NCBI GenBank assembly: GCA_963792365.1 | Contig: CAWBVW010000008.1 | Coordinates: forward strand, 310,001 to 374,000 | Direction of reading: 5' to 3' | Source of the DNA: JAOUGY01 sp963792365 | Lineage (GTDB): Bacteria > Actinomycetota > Acidimicrobiia > Spongiisociales > ZC4RG35 | DNA length: 64,000 nt | Shown here: positions 8,584 through 17,206 of the stretch, in pieces | Position numbering within the stretch: position 1 is the first letter of the stretch | Layout of the letters: each line of letters opens with the position of its first letter | The notes under the pieces: generated by a model | Databases searched by the model: none | Seen by the model: only the letters and a program-made list of their open reading frames with translations | What the model was told of the DNA's origin: nothing | Translations under genes and position numbers: made by a program

Positions 8584-11500
8584 ATGAACGAGAACTGGAT
8601 TCAGGAGTCGGTCGACCCCGCATCGCGGCAGTGGGAGGAGTTCTACCGAAACCGTTTCGCCCACGACAAGAGGGTGCGGACGACCCACGGTGTGAACTGC
8701 ACCGGATCGTGCTCATGGGAGGTGTTCGTCAAGGACGGCATCGTCACCTGGGAGATGCAGGCGACCGACTATCCCCAGCTCGAAGAGGGCTTGCCGCCAT
8801 ACGAGCCACGCGGGTGCCAGCGAGGTGCGTCGTTCTCGTGGTACCTGTACAGCCCGATCAGGGTCAAGTACCCGTACGCCCGGGGTGCGCTGATCGATCT
8901 GTGGCGGCAAGCCAAGGCCGAGGCACTCGGCGACCCGGTGAATGCGTGGCGAATCATCCAGGAGGACCCGGCACGACGGGGCCGGTACCAGCAAGCCCGA
9001 GGCAAGGGCGGATTCCGGCGCGTCACCTGGGACGAGGCGCTCGAGATCGCTGCAGCCTCGGTCATCCACACGGTGAAGACGTACGGGCCCGACCGCGTCG
9101 CGGGGTTCTCGCCCATCCCCGCCATGTCACAGGTCAGCTACGCGGCCGGCAGCCGGTTCCTTTCGTTGCTCGGCGGCGTGGTGATGAGCTTCTACGACTG
9201 GTATTGCGATTTGCCCCCGGCGTCGCCGGAGATCTGGGGCGAGCAGACCGACGTCCACGAATCGGCGGACTGGTACAACGCCCGGTTCATCGCCGTGGTC
9301 GGCTCCAACCTGAACATGACCCGGACTCCGGACACTCACTTCATCTCCGAGGTCCGGCACGCAGGCGCCAAGCTCGCCGTCTTCAGCCCTGACTTCTCGA
9401 TGGTGGCCAAGTACGCCGATTGGTGGATCCCGGCCAACGCCGGTCAGGACACCGCATTCTGGCTGGCGGTCGACCACGTGATACTCACCGAGGCGTACCG
9501 GGACCGCAGTGTGGAGTACTTCGACGACTACGTTCGCCGATACACCGACCTCCCGTTCCTCGTGGAGATCGACGATGACGGCGCTCCGGGGCGCTATCTG
9601 CGTTCCGACCGGATGGCCCGCTATGCAGGTGTCGAGAACGGCGACTGGAAACTGACGGTTTGGGACGAGGTCGACGACGAACCCCGGATGCCCAACGGCA
9701 GCATCGGTCACCGTTGGGGAGAGCCGGGGGATTGGAATCTGGAGATGACCGACCAGGTGGTCGGCAAGAAGATCGAACCACGGATGTCGTTCATCGATCG
9801 CCCTGATGGTGTCGTCGACGTCGAGTTCGACGACTTCGGTGGAGGAACCGCCGTGCGCCGAGGGGTCCCGGTGCGAAGGGTCGAAACGGTCGATGGCCCG
9901 GTGAACGTGACGACCGTCTTCGATCTTCTGATGGCCCGGTTCGGTGTCAGGCGGGGCCTCGATGGTTTCGACGCAGACAGCTACGACGACGAGGACGTCC
10001 CCTATACGCCCGCATGGCAGGAGCAATACACGGGGATTCATCGCGACACGGTCGTGGCTTTCGCCCGTGAGTGGATTCGCAACGGGGAGCTGACTCGCGG
10101 AAAGAACCTGGTGATCATCGGAGCCGGCGCCAATCACTGGTACCACAACAACCTGCTGTACCGGTCGGCGATCGTGGCGCTGATGCTGACCGGATCGGTC
10201 GGCGTCAACGGCGGGGGGCTTGCCCACTACGTCGGGCAGGAGAAACTGGTCAACCAGGCCTCCTGGAGCTCGATCGCCTTCGGTCTCGACTGGGGCATGG
10301 CGCCACGTCATCAGAACACGCCGTCGTTCCACTACGTCCACTCCGACCAATGGAGGTACGAGCGGGGGTATCGGGACTACGACACCCTTCCCGAAGCACA
10401 TCCGGACGCACATACGATCGACCACCAGGCTCGTGCGGTTCGGCAGGGCTGGCTGCCGTTCTTTCCCCAGTTCTCAGAGAACCCGCTGGAGCTGGTGCGC
10501 ACCCTCCGGCGTGGGGGAGCCGCCACCGATTCCGAAGTGATCGACGGCGTGGTCTCACGGTTGAAGAGCGGTGACACGAGGTTCGCGATCGACGATCCCG
10601 ACGCGCCGGAGAACTGGCCAAGGACATGGTTCATCTGGCGGGGCAATGCGATCGGGACCTCGGCCAAGGGTCACGAGTTCTTCATGAAGCACTACCTGGG
10701 CACCCATTCGACGGCGGTGGCAGTCGAGCCGAACGACCACGGAGTGACAGAGGTCGAGGTTCGCCCCGAGGCTCCGACCGGAAAGATGGACCTGGTGGTG
10801 GATCTCAACTTTCGGATGGACACCTCCGCCCTCTACTCCGACATCGTGCTGCCGGCGGCCACCTGGTACGAGAAGGACGATCTGAACACCACGGACATGC
10901 ACTCGTTCATCAACCCGATGCAGGCGGCCGTGGCGCCGGCCTGGGAGTCCCGGTCCGACTGGCAGATCTTCTCTGCGATCGCGAAGCGGTTCACCGAGCT
11001 CGCCGCCGGCAGGCTCCCGGGGCAGGTCGAGGACGTCGTGATGATCCCGCTCACACACGACACCCCTGACGAGCTCGCTCAACCGAAGGTGGGGGACTGG
11101 CGTAGCGGGGAAGTCGAGGCCATTCCCGGCAAGACGATGCCGAAGTTCCGCGTCATCAAACGAAACTACGCGCAGTTGTACGAGCAGATGGTGGCGCTCG
11201 GCGCCGGTGTCCGGGCCAATGGTGTAGCTGCGCATGGCCTCAAGATCGAGGTGACCGACTTCTACGACGAGATCGCCCGTCGACAGCCACGAGACGGCTC
11301 GTCGTCTAACGGCGGCCAGCCGCTTCCGTCGCTGGAGCTGGACCGCGAGGTGTGCGAGGTCATCCTCGCCCTCGACCCCGCGTCGAACGGCGAGATCGCA
11401 TACCGGGCCTTCGAGGCCGAGGAGCACAAGACGGGCCGCATGCTTCGCCATCTCGGCGACGGTCAGCGAGACACTCGCTACGACTTCGCCTCGATCGTTG

Positions 11501-12198
11501 CTCAACCCCGCCGGGTCCTCAACACGCCGACGTGGTCGGGAATCGTGTCGAAGGGACGGGCGTACAGCCCATTCACGCTCAACGTCGAACACCTGGTGCC
11601 GTGGCGGACGTTGACCGGGCGCCAGCACTTCTATCTCGATCATGAGCAGTATTTGGCGTGGGGTGAGCATCTTCCCGTCTACAAACCCCGGCCAGACCAT
11701 TCGATGCTGTCCGAAACCGAGCAGTCGCTGGCAGAAGGCCAGGGCGGGAGGCTGTTCAGCTACATCACTCCGCACGGCAAATGGTCGATCCACTCGACCT
11801 ACTCGGACAACCACCGAATGATGACGCTGTCACGTGGCGGATATCCGATCTGGATGAACGACAAGGATGCCGCCGACCTCGGGATCGCGGACAACGACTG
11901 GGTCGAGCTCTACAACGACAACGGTGTGTTCGTCCAGAGATGCATCACCTCGTCACGCATTCCCCGGAACACGGTCTTCGTGTACCACGCCACCGAGCGC
12001 ACCATCGGAGTCCCCATCTCGCCGAGACGGAAGAAGCGAGCGGGGATGAACAACTCGCTCACCAGGGCCAGGTTGAAGCCGGTTCTCATGACGGGCGGGT
12101 ACGCGCAGTTCACGTACTTCTTCAACTACTGGGGACCCACCGGGGTCAATCGAGACACGTTCGTCTACGTCCGCCGCATCGATCGACCCGAGTACTGA
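8584..12198 (+). CDS. narG: Respiratory nitrate reductase alpha subunit
   Basis: Catalytic Mo-bisMGD subunit (1204 residues), reducing nitrate to nitrite with quinol electrons. The FS0 cluster ligands are visible: H35, C39, C43 ('THGVNCTGSCSW') and C78. The molybdenum ligand Asp is D209 in 'FYDWYCDLPPASP', a segment nearly identical to E. coli NarG. No twin-arginine signal is present and the N-terminus is about 14 residues shorter than in E. coli, so the active site should face the cytoplasm. AGGAG lies 11 bases before the start. Cytoplasmic-type nitrite oxidoreductases share these motifs, so the reverse reaction is not excluded. Confidence 0.95.
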   Translation: MNENWIQESVDPASRQWEEFYRNRFAHDKRVRTTHGVNCTGSCSWEVFVKDGIVTWEMQATDYPQLEEGLPPYEPRGCQRGASFSWYLYSPIRVKYPYARGALIDLWRQAKAEALGDPVNAWRIIQEDPARRGRYQQARGKGGFRRVTWDEALEIAAASVIHTVKTYGPDRVAGFSPIPAMSQVSYAAGSRFLSLLGGVVMSFYDWYCDLPPASPEIWGEQTDVHESADWYNARFIAVVGSNLNMTRTPDTHFISEVRHAGAKLAVFSPDFSMVAKYADWWIPANAGQDTAFWLAVDHVILTEAYRDRSVEYFDDYVRRYTDLPFLVEIDDDGAPGRYLRSDRMARYAGVENGDWKLTVWDEVDDEPRMPNGSIGHRWGEPGDWNLEMTDQVVGKKIEPRMSFIDRPDGVVDVEFDDFGGGTAVRRGVPVRRVETVDGPVNVTTVFDLLMARFGVRRGLDGFDADSYDDEDVPYTPAWQEQYTGIHRDTVVAFAREWIRNGELTRGKNLVIIGAGANHWYHNNLLYRSAIVALMLTGSVGVNGGGLAHYVGQEKLVNQASWSSIAFGLDWGMAPRHQNTPSFHYVHSDQWRYERGYRDYDTLPEAHPDAHTIDHQARAVRQGWLPFFPQFSENPLELVRTLRRGGAATDSEVIDGVVSRLKSGDTRFAIDDPDAPENWPRTWFIWRGNAIGTSAKGHEFFMKHYLGTHSTAVAVEPNDHGVTEVEVRPEAPTGKMDLVVDLNFRMDTSALYSDIVLPAATWYEKDDLNTTDMHSFINPMQAAVAPAWESRSDWQIFSAIAKRFTELAAGRLPGQVEDVVMIPLTHDTPDELAQPKVGDWRSGEVEAIPGKTMPKFRVIKRNYAQLYEQMVALGAGVRANGVAAHGLKIEVTDFYDEIARRQPRDGSSSNGGQPLPSLELDREVCEVILALDPASNGEIAYRAFEAEEHKTGRMLRHLGDGQRDTRYDFASIVAQPRRVLNTPTWSGIVSKGRAYSPFTLNVEHLVPWRTLTGRQHFYLDHEQYLAWGEHLPVYKPRPDHSMLSETEQSLAEGQGGRLFSYITPHGKWSIHSTYSDNHRMMTLSRGGYPIWMNDKDAADLGIADNDWVELYNDNGVFVQRCITSSRIPRNTVFVYHATERTIGVPISPRRKKRAGMNNSLTRARLKPVLMTGGYAQFTYFFNYWGPTGVNRDTFVYVRRIDRPEY

Positions 12199-12209
12199 GA
12201 GGACGAGCC

Positions 12210-13721
12210 ATGAGAGTCAGAGCCCAGATGAGCATGCTCTTCCATCTCGACAAGTGCATCGGGTGTCACACGTGCTCGGTCGCCTGCAAGAACACGTGGA
12301 CGGACCGCAAAGGTGCGGAGTACATGTGGTGGAACAATGTCGAGACTCGGCCCGGAACCGGGTATCCGACCGGATGGGAGGATCAGGACCACTACCGCGG
12401 CGGATGGCGGCGTGACGAGAAGGGCCGGCTCCACCTGACGCTGCACTCGAGGGCCAAAGGGCTGGGGAGGTTGTTCTTCAACCCCGATCTCCCGGAGCTC
12501 GACGACTACTACGAGCCGTTCACGTTCCGGTACGGCGATCTCTTCTCAGCCCCTGAGGGCGAGCATCAGCCAACGGCGCGTCCGATCTCGATGGTCACCG
12601 GCCAGGACATGGAGATCGTCGGCGGCCCGAATTGGGACGACGACCTGGGCGGGTCGAACGTATATGCCCGCAACGATCCGAGCCTCGACGGCCTCGACCC
12701 GGCGGTGCGGGAGCAGATGGAAGAGATCGAGCGAGTGGTGTTCAACTACCTGCCGAGGATCTGCAATCACTGCCTGAATCCGGCTTGTGTGGCCGCTTGT
12801 CCGTCGGGTGCGATCTACAAGCGAGCCGAAGACGGCGTGGTGCTGGTCAATGAGGACAAATGCCGGGCGTGGCGGATGTGCGTGGCGGCGTGCCCCTACA
12901 AGAAGGTCTACTACAACTGGTCGACGGGCAAATCGGAGAAGTGCATCCTCTGCTTCCCCCGCATGGAGACCGGGCAGGCGCCGGCCTGTGCCCACTCCTG
13001 TGTCGGCCGTATCCGGTACATGGGCGTGCTTCTGTACGACCAGGACCGGATCACCGCCGCAGCAGGTGCACCGGACGACGAGCTTCTCTCGGCTCAGCTC
13101 GATGCCATCCTCGACCCCTGGGATCCCAAAGTGGTCACGGCGGCAGAGTGCTCCGGCATCGATGAAGGCTGGATCGCCGCCGCCCGCCGTTCACCGGCTT
13201 GGAAGTTCGTCAAGGAGTGGGGTTTGGCGCTGCCGCTCCACCCGGAGTTCCGGACGGTGGCCATGATGTTCTACATCCCACCGCTCTCACCGGTCGTTTC
13301 CACCATCGAGCGGGAGCTCGTTCGCCTGGACCTCCCCGCCGAACGAGTCGACTTCGAGTTGTTCGACCAGCTGGACAAAGCTCGGCTTCCGGTCGAGTAC
13401 CTGGCGAACATCTTCTCGAACGGTGACACTGAGGTGATCAGCCGGGTGCTCCGCAAGATGCTGGCGGTGCGCATCTACAAGCGGCGCCAGAGCGTCGACG
13501 GCAGCATCGACGATGCCACGCTGGCCTTGCTCGAATCGGCGGGAACGTCACCGGAGGAGGTCGAAGCCATCTACCGGTTGACCACGCTCCCGACGATCGA
13601 GGAGCGTTTTGTGCTGCCGCCGTATCACAGGGAGATGTCGATCGAGGAGCTGGGCGATCCCCTCAGTCATCATGGCGAGGTCGGTCTCGGATACCTCTCA
13701 CCGCCACGGAGGGGGTCATGA
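12210..13721 (+). CDS. narH: Respiratory nitrate reductase beta subunit
   Basis: Electron-transfer subunit (503 residues) with four Fe-S clusters linking NarI hemes to NarG. Cys groups are complete: 'CIGCHTCSVACK', 'CNHCLNPACVAACP', 'CRAWRMCVAACP' and 'CILCFPRMETGQAPACAHSC'. In the third group Trp replaces the second Cys, the hallmark of the [3Fe-4S] centre of NarH. The frame is open far upstream, but ATG 12210 has GAGAGGA and begins with the family sequence. It starts 11 bases after narG and overlaps narJ by four bases. Confidence 0.95.
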   Translation: MRVRAQMSMLFHLDKCIGCHTCSVACKNTWTDRKGAEYMWWNNVETRPGTGYPTGWEDQDHYRGGWRRDEKGRLHLTLHSRAKGLGRLFFNPDLPELDDYYEPFTFRYGDLFSAPEGEHQPTARPISMVTGQDMEIVGGPNWDDDLGGSNVYARNDPSLDGLDPAVREQMEEIERVVFNYLPRICNHCLNPACVAACPSGAIYKRAEDGVVLVNEDKCRAWRMCVAACPYKKVYYNWSTGKSEKCILCFPRMETGQAPACAHSCVGRIRYMGVLLYDQDRITAAAGAPDDELLSAQLDAILDPWDPKVVTAAECSGIDEGWIAAARRSPAWKFVKEWGLALPLHPEFRTVAMMFYIPPLSPVVSTIERELVRLDLPAERVDFELFDQLDKARLPVEYLANIFSNGDTEVISRVLRKMLAVRIYKRRQSVDGSIDDATLALLESAGTSPEEVEAIYRLTTLPTIEERFVLPPYHREMSIEELGDPLSHHGEVGLGYLSPPRRGS

Positions 13722-14233
13722 CGTCCCCGCTGCCGGTGCTCGTGGTAGCCCTCGACTACCCGTCACCCGACTCGATCGCCATTCTTCGCACGGCGATGGA
13801 GGGCCTGGATCCAAGCCCTGTTCGAACCGAGGTGTCACGGTTCGTCGAGGAGATCGAAGGCTTGGAGCTGGGAGAGTGGGAAGAGCTCCACACCCGTACG
13901 CTCGATCTCTCCCCCCTGTTCGTTCCCTACGTGGGGCATCTGGCGTGGGGCGAGAGCTACCGGAGAGGGGCCTTCATGGCAGAGCTCCAGCGTGCTCAAC
14001 TCGATGCCGGGGTCGACCAGCGCGGCGAGCTGCCGGATCACATCGTTCCGATCCTCGGATACCTCGATCGGGTCGACGATCTGCTGCCAGACCTCACCGA
14101 GGTGCTGGCTTCGGCGGTCTCGACGATGCGGAAGGATCTGAAGAAGACCGAACCCGACAACCCCTACCGGCATCTGTTGGCGGCTGTCGCCTCGGCCGTC
14201 GACGCCCGGCTCGCCGAAGGAGCGATCGCATGA
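13718..14233 (+). CDS. narJ: Nitrate reductase assembly chaperone NarJ
   Basis: Cytoplasmic TorD-superfamily chaperone (171 residues) that guides molybdenum cofactor insertion into NarG and attachment of the complex to NarI. It is acidic and helical, with the NarJ-type 'LFVPYVGHLAWGESYRRG' segment near residue 70 and 'LPDHIVPILGYLD' near residue 110. The gene overlaps both neighbours by four bases (ATGA). Order H-J-I is standard. Confidence 0.9.
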   Translation: MTSPLPVLVVALDYPSPDSIAILRTAMEGLDPSPVRTEVSRFVEEIEGLELGEWEELHTRTLDLSPLFVPYVGHLAWGESYRRGAFMAELQRAQLDAGVDQRGELPDHIVPILGYLDRVDDLLPDLTEVLASAVSTMRKDLKKTEPDNPYRHLLAAVASAVDARLAEGAIA

Positions 14234-14943
14234 ACCAGTTGCTGTTCGTCGTGTTTCCCTACGTCACCTTCGTGCTGGCGGTCGTGGTGAGCGTCATTCG
14301 ATGGCGCCGTCATCCTTTCACGGTGTCGGCGCTCTCATCCCAGCTGCTCGAGGGCCGCAAGCTCTACTGGGGCACGGTGTCGTTCCATTGGGGGATCACG
14401 CTCATCCTGCTCGGGCACCTCGCTGCCCTGCTCGTCCCACAGGGCTTCGAACTGTGGAATGGTGCGCCGGTTCGGCTGTACCTGCTCGAGGCGTCCGGGT
14501 TGGCTCTCGCGCTGTGGGCGCTGTTCGGCGTGTCGGTCCTCATCTATCGCCGGCTCAACATGCCTCGGGTGCGAGCAGTGACGACACCGATGGATCTGGT
14601 CGTGTTGATCGTGATCCTGGCGCAGATCGTCACCGGAGGTTGGATTGCGGTCGGCTACCGGTGGGGGTCGTTCTGGGGCACGTCGGTGTTCGTCCCCTAC
14701 ATCCGGTCGCTCCTCACATTTCAGCCACGCCCAGAACTCGTGGAGCCACTCCCGTTCGTACTCCAGCTCCACGCCTTCTTGTTCTTCGTGTTCCTTGCGG
14801 TCTTCCCCTTCTCCCGGCTGGTGCACATCGTGACGGTGCCTCTTGGCTACGTCACGCGGCCCTGGCAGAAGGTGATCAGGATGAGCCGGGAGCCATACGT
14901 CTATCACCCGGCAGCAGAGAAGCCGCTCGAACGGATCAAATGA
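14230..14943 (+). CDS. narI: Respiratory nitrate reductase gamma subunit (diheme cytochrome b)
   Basis: Membrane anchor and quinol oxidase subunit, 237 residues, five hydrophobic helices. The four heme-ligating histidines expected from E. coli NarI are visible in 'SFHWGI', 'LLGHLAALL', 'QLHAFLFF' and 'RLVHIVTVP'. A conserved 'YVTRPWQKV' tail follows the last helix. The frame is open upstream; ATG 14230 overlaps the narJ stop. Its presence argues for quinol-linked nitrate reduction rather than an exclusively soluble electron acceptor. Confidence 0.93.
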   Translation: MNQLLFVVFPYVTFVLAVVVSVIRWRRHPFTVSALSSQLLEGRKLYWGTVSFHWGITLILLGHLAALLVPQGFELWNGAPVRLYLLEASGLALALWALFGVSVLIYRRLNMPRVRAVTTPMDLVVLIVILAQIVTGGWIAVGYRWGSFWGTSVFVPYIRSLLTFQPRPELVEPLPFVLQLHAFLFFVFLAVFPFSRLVHIVTVPLGYVTRPWQKVIRMSREPYVYHPAAEKPLERIK

Positions 14944-15254
14944 AGACGATCACCCCAACGTCCCGGTCTCGGGTCGCTGCGGCACTGGAGCGGGTCATCG
15001 ACCCCGAGCTGGGACTGAACATCGTCGACATCGGATTGGTGTATGGGATCGACATCGAGGACGGATTCGTGCTCATCGAACTCGGTGTCACGACCCCCAG
15101 CTGCCCCTACACGCACCGCCTCGCCGAGGACGCCGCCACCGCCGCCCTCCAGCTGCCTGGCGTTACGGGAGCCGACGTCGCCCTGACCCTCCACCCTGCG
15201 TGGGACCCGGTGATGCTCAGCGAGCAGGCCCGCCGGATCCTCGGATGGCGATGA
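14940..15254 (+). CDS. SufT/MIP18-family Fe-S assembly-type protein (DUF59)
   Basis: Small cytoplasmic protein, 104 residues, of the MIP18/PaaD/SufT family associated with Fe-S cluster maturation. The family signature is plain: 'VIDPELGLNIVDIGLVYGI' near residue 20 and 'VTTPSCPYTHRLAEDA' near residue 55, including the conserved Cys. It overlaps narI by four bases, so it is an integral member of the operon and may help fill the many Fe-S sites of NarGH or the Rrf2 regulator (inference). Confidence 0.85.
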   Translation: MKTITPTSRSRVAAALERVIDPELGLNIVDIGLVYGIDIEDGFVLIELGVTTPSCPYTHRLAEDAATAALQLPGVTGADVALTLHPAWDPVMLSEQARRILGWR

Positions 15255-16417
15255 CAAGTTCGCGTCGCGGCGATCGGCGTGGCAGGAGCGGGGTTCCGAT
15301 CCGGGCCGCCTTGTTGGTCACTGCCTTCGCCGGGCTGGCGGTGGGTGTATGGGCCGGACTGGTGCGGGCTGGAGTCGCAGTCCCGGCCGGTGGCGTCGTC
15401 GATCCGGCGACTCATGGCATCGTGATGGTGAGCGGCTTCTTCGGCGCGTTGATCTCATTGGAGCGCGCCGTCGCCCTAGACGGCCGCTGGGCCTACGCGG
15501 CGCCGCCCGCCGCCATGTTGGGCGCTCTCGGGCTTTCCGCGGGGTTGCCAGGTGCGGTTTGGGCGAGCCTGGCGGCCGCCCTGATCATGACCTTCGGCAG
15601 CATCCGACTGTGGCGGGCCCAGCCCAGCATGTTCATGGCCGTGATGGCAGCAGGTGCGGCATCGTGGGCGATCGCCGTCGTGCTCGAGATAGCGTCAGTG
15701 AGCATCGTCAGGCAGGTGCCCTGGCTGGCGGCGTTCCTCGTCGGGACCATCGTGGGTGAGCGCCTCGAGCTGTCCAGATTGGCACCTCCTTCTCGCCGAA
15801 AGATGCCGTTCTTCGTTGGGGCCATGACCACCACGGGGATTGGCGCGCTGACCGCCTCGCTCGGCTTCCTCGCAGGATGGAGGGTCTTCGGGGCGGGGCT
15901 GGTGATGACGGCAGGCTGGTTGTTGGTCTTCGACGTTGCCCGCCGCACGATTCGGGTTGAAGGTGTCACGAGGTTCATCGCCGTGTGCCTGCTCTCTGGC
16001 TACGCGTGGCTGGGCGGCGCCGGCATCTGGTGGCTCATGCGAGGCGATCTCATCGGAGGACTGGGGTGGGACGGAGCGCTCCACGCCGTGTTCCTCGGGT
16101 TTGTCTTCACGATGGTGTTCGGCCACGTGTTCCTCGTGGCGCCGGCCGTCCTCGGAGTGACCGTGCCGTATCGCACCTGGTTCGGCGCTCATGTCGCCGT
16201 GCTGCATCTGTCGTTGGTGTTGCGGCTGGCGGGAGACCTCGGTGCCGATGCATCTCTGCGCAGATGGGGTGCGATCGGTAATGCGGCCGCGATCGGTCTG
16301 TTCCTCGCTGTCACGATCGTGGCGACGACCTTCGATCGGCGTACACACGGCGGACGGACCGCGCTCCGACATGCTGACGTGCACGAGGAGCTACCTGGTA
16401 CTCACGCGGTTCGATGA
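15251..16417 (+). CDS. Polytopic membrane protein at the end of the nar operon (NnrS-like?)
   Basis: 388 residues, about ten to twelve hydrophobic helices, with a basic cytoplasmic N-terminus. I do not recognise it with certainty. Features reminiscent of NnrS, the membrane protein linked to nitrogen-oxide stress, are a His in the first helices ('DPATHGIVMVSGFFGALIS') and a 'LHAVFLGFVFTMVFGHVFLV' helix with two His, then another His helix ('HVAVLHLSLVLR'); these could bind heme or copper. ATG 15251 overlaps the preceding stop (ATGA); ATG 15245 is an alternative. Being last in the operon, a role in NO or nitrite tolerance is plausible but unproven. Confidence 0.6.
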   Translation: MTSSRRGDRRGRSGVPIRAALLVTAFAGLAVGVWAGLVRAGVAVPAGGVVDPATHGIVMVSGFFGALISLERAVALDGRWAYAAPPAAMLGALGLSAGLPGAVWASLAAALIMTFGSIRLWRAQPSMFMAVMAAGAASWAIAVVLEIASVSIVRQVPWLAAFLVGTIVGERLELSRLAPPSRRKMPFFVGAMTTTGIGALTASLGFLAGWRVFGAGLVMTAGWLLVFDVARRTIRVEGVTRFIAVCLLSGYAWLGGAGIWWLMRGDLIGGLGWDGALHAVFLGFVFTMVFGHVFLVAPAVLGVTVPYRTWFGAHVAVLHLSLVLRLAGDLGADASLRRWGAIGNAAAIGLFLAVTIVATTFDRRTHGGRTALRHADVHEELPGTHAVR

Positions 16418-16910
16418 TGTCACCGGCGGAGCGCTCGTCCGCGTCGGTGGCGCCGTCGCCAGGCTGCGCGTCGAGCAGTGGCGGTTCGCGTGCTCAGGTC
16501 CGTGTTCATGCGGGTCGGTGGTGACCGGGCACAACGACTCGGCGTCGTTCATCGTGCCGGGGTTGGTGCCGGTGCGCTGACGATCGACGTTGCCGGTTAA
16601 GGCCCCCGATGGCGATCGGGCTCGTGGCCCGGCCTCGCGGCGAAAGAGCCCCAATCCGTGCCCGGCGACGAGCCGAGCCGCATGCTGAGCAGCATGGTCC
16701 GGACCCGGCGATCTCCTCATCGTCTTGTATCCAACCGCCGTCGGTGTCTCACCTGTCGACCTCTCTGGATGAGCCGTTGGGAGGTCGGCGTCTTACGAGG
16801 CGTCCCGGCGTGGTCCCCGACGCTCGAGCAAACATGGGGGTTGACAACAGTCGCAACTCGCGCATACCATACCCCCCTAGGGTATAGCCCTCTCGAGTGT
16901 AGGAGTGGCC
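16418..16910. other. Intergenic region between nar operon and csoR
   Basis: Nearly 500 bases without a convincing gene. A weak open frame from 16371 to 16580 lacks a ribosome site and recognisable content. A small hairpin (CCCGAT-GGCG-ATCGGG, 16605-16620) may end nar transcription. The last 70 bases are AT-richer and contain the csoR promoter and operator. Confidence 0.5.
16841..16886 (+). promoter_or_regulatory. csoR-copB promoter with CsoR-type operator
   Basis: A consensus minus-35 TTGACA (16841-16846) is followed after 18 bases by TACCAT (16865-16870) as minus-10. Overlapping and just downstream is ATACCCCCCTAGGGTAT (16869-16885), an imperfect C/G-tract palindrome of the kind bound by CsoR. 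Copper binding to CsoR would release it and allow transcription; this is established for the family, inferred here. Confidence 0.8.
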
Positions 16911-17195
16911 ATGGTCGGGTATGCGATGAGCAAGGACGACTATTTGAAGCGGTTGGCTCGGATCGAGGGTCAAGTCCGTGGGCTGAGCCGCCAGGTGGTC
17001 GAGGACACCTACTGCATCGACGTGCTCACCCAGATCGCGGCGACCTCTGCGGCGTTGCGGGCGCTGGCGGTTGGGCTCCTGGACGAACACATCCGTCATT
17101 GCGTCACCGAGGCCGCAGCGGGAGACGATCCGGCCGAAGCCGACCGAATGGTCGCAGAGGCCACCAAGGCAATAGCGCGTCTGATGAAGTCATGA
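16911..17195 (+). CDS. csoR: CsoR-family copper-sensing repressor
   Basis: Small all-helical repressor, about 94 residues. The family start 'YLKRLARIEGQVRGLSR' is followed by the copper ligands: Cys in 'TYCIDVLTQI' and His and Cys in 'DEHIRHC' (spacing H-x3-C), giving the Cys-His-Cys set of true copper sensors rather than formaldehyde or nickel relatives. AGGAG at 16901-16905 fits ATG 16911; GTG 16905 and ATG 16926 are alternatives. The stop lies just before the copper ATPase, which it is expected to control together with itself. Confidence 0.9.
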   Translation: MVGYAMSKDDYLKRLARIEGQVRGLSRQVVEDTYCIDVLTQIAATSAALRALAVGLLDEHIRHCVTEAAAGDDPAEADRMVAEATKAIARLMKS

Positions 17196-17206
17196 ACGGA
17201 GGCATC

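Noticed and set aside
16191..16580. Possible small gene after the nar membrane protein
   Set aside because: First half overlaps that gene out of frame, no ribosome site, and the rest is an unremarkable Val/Gly/Ser sequence.
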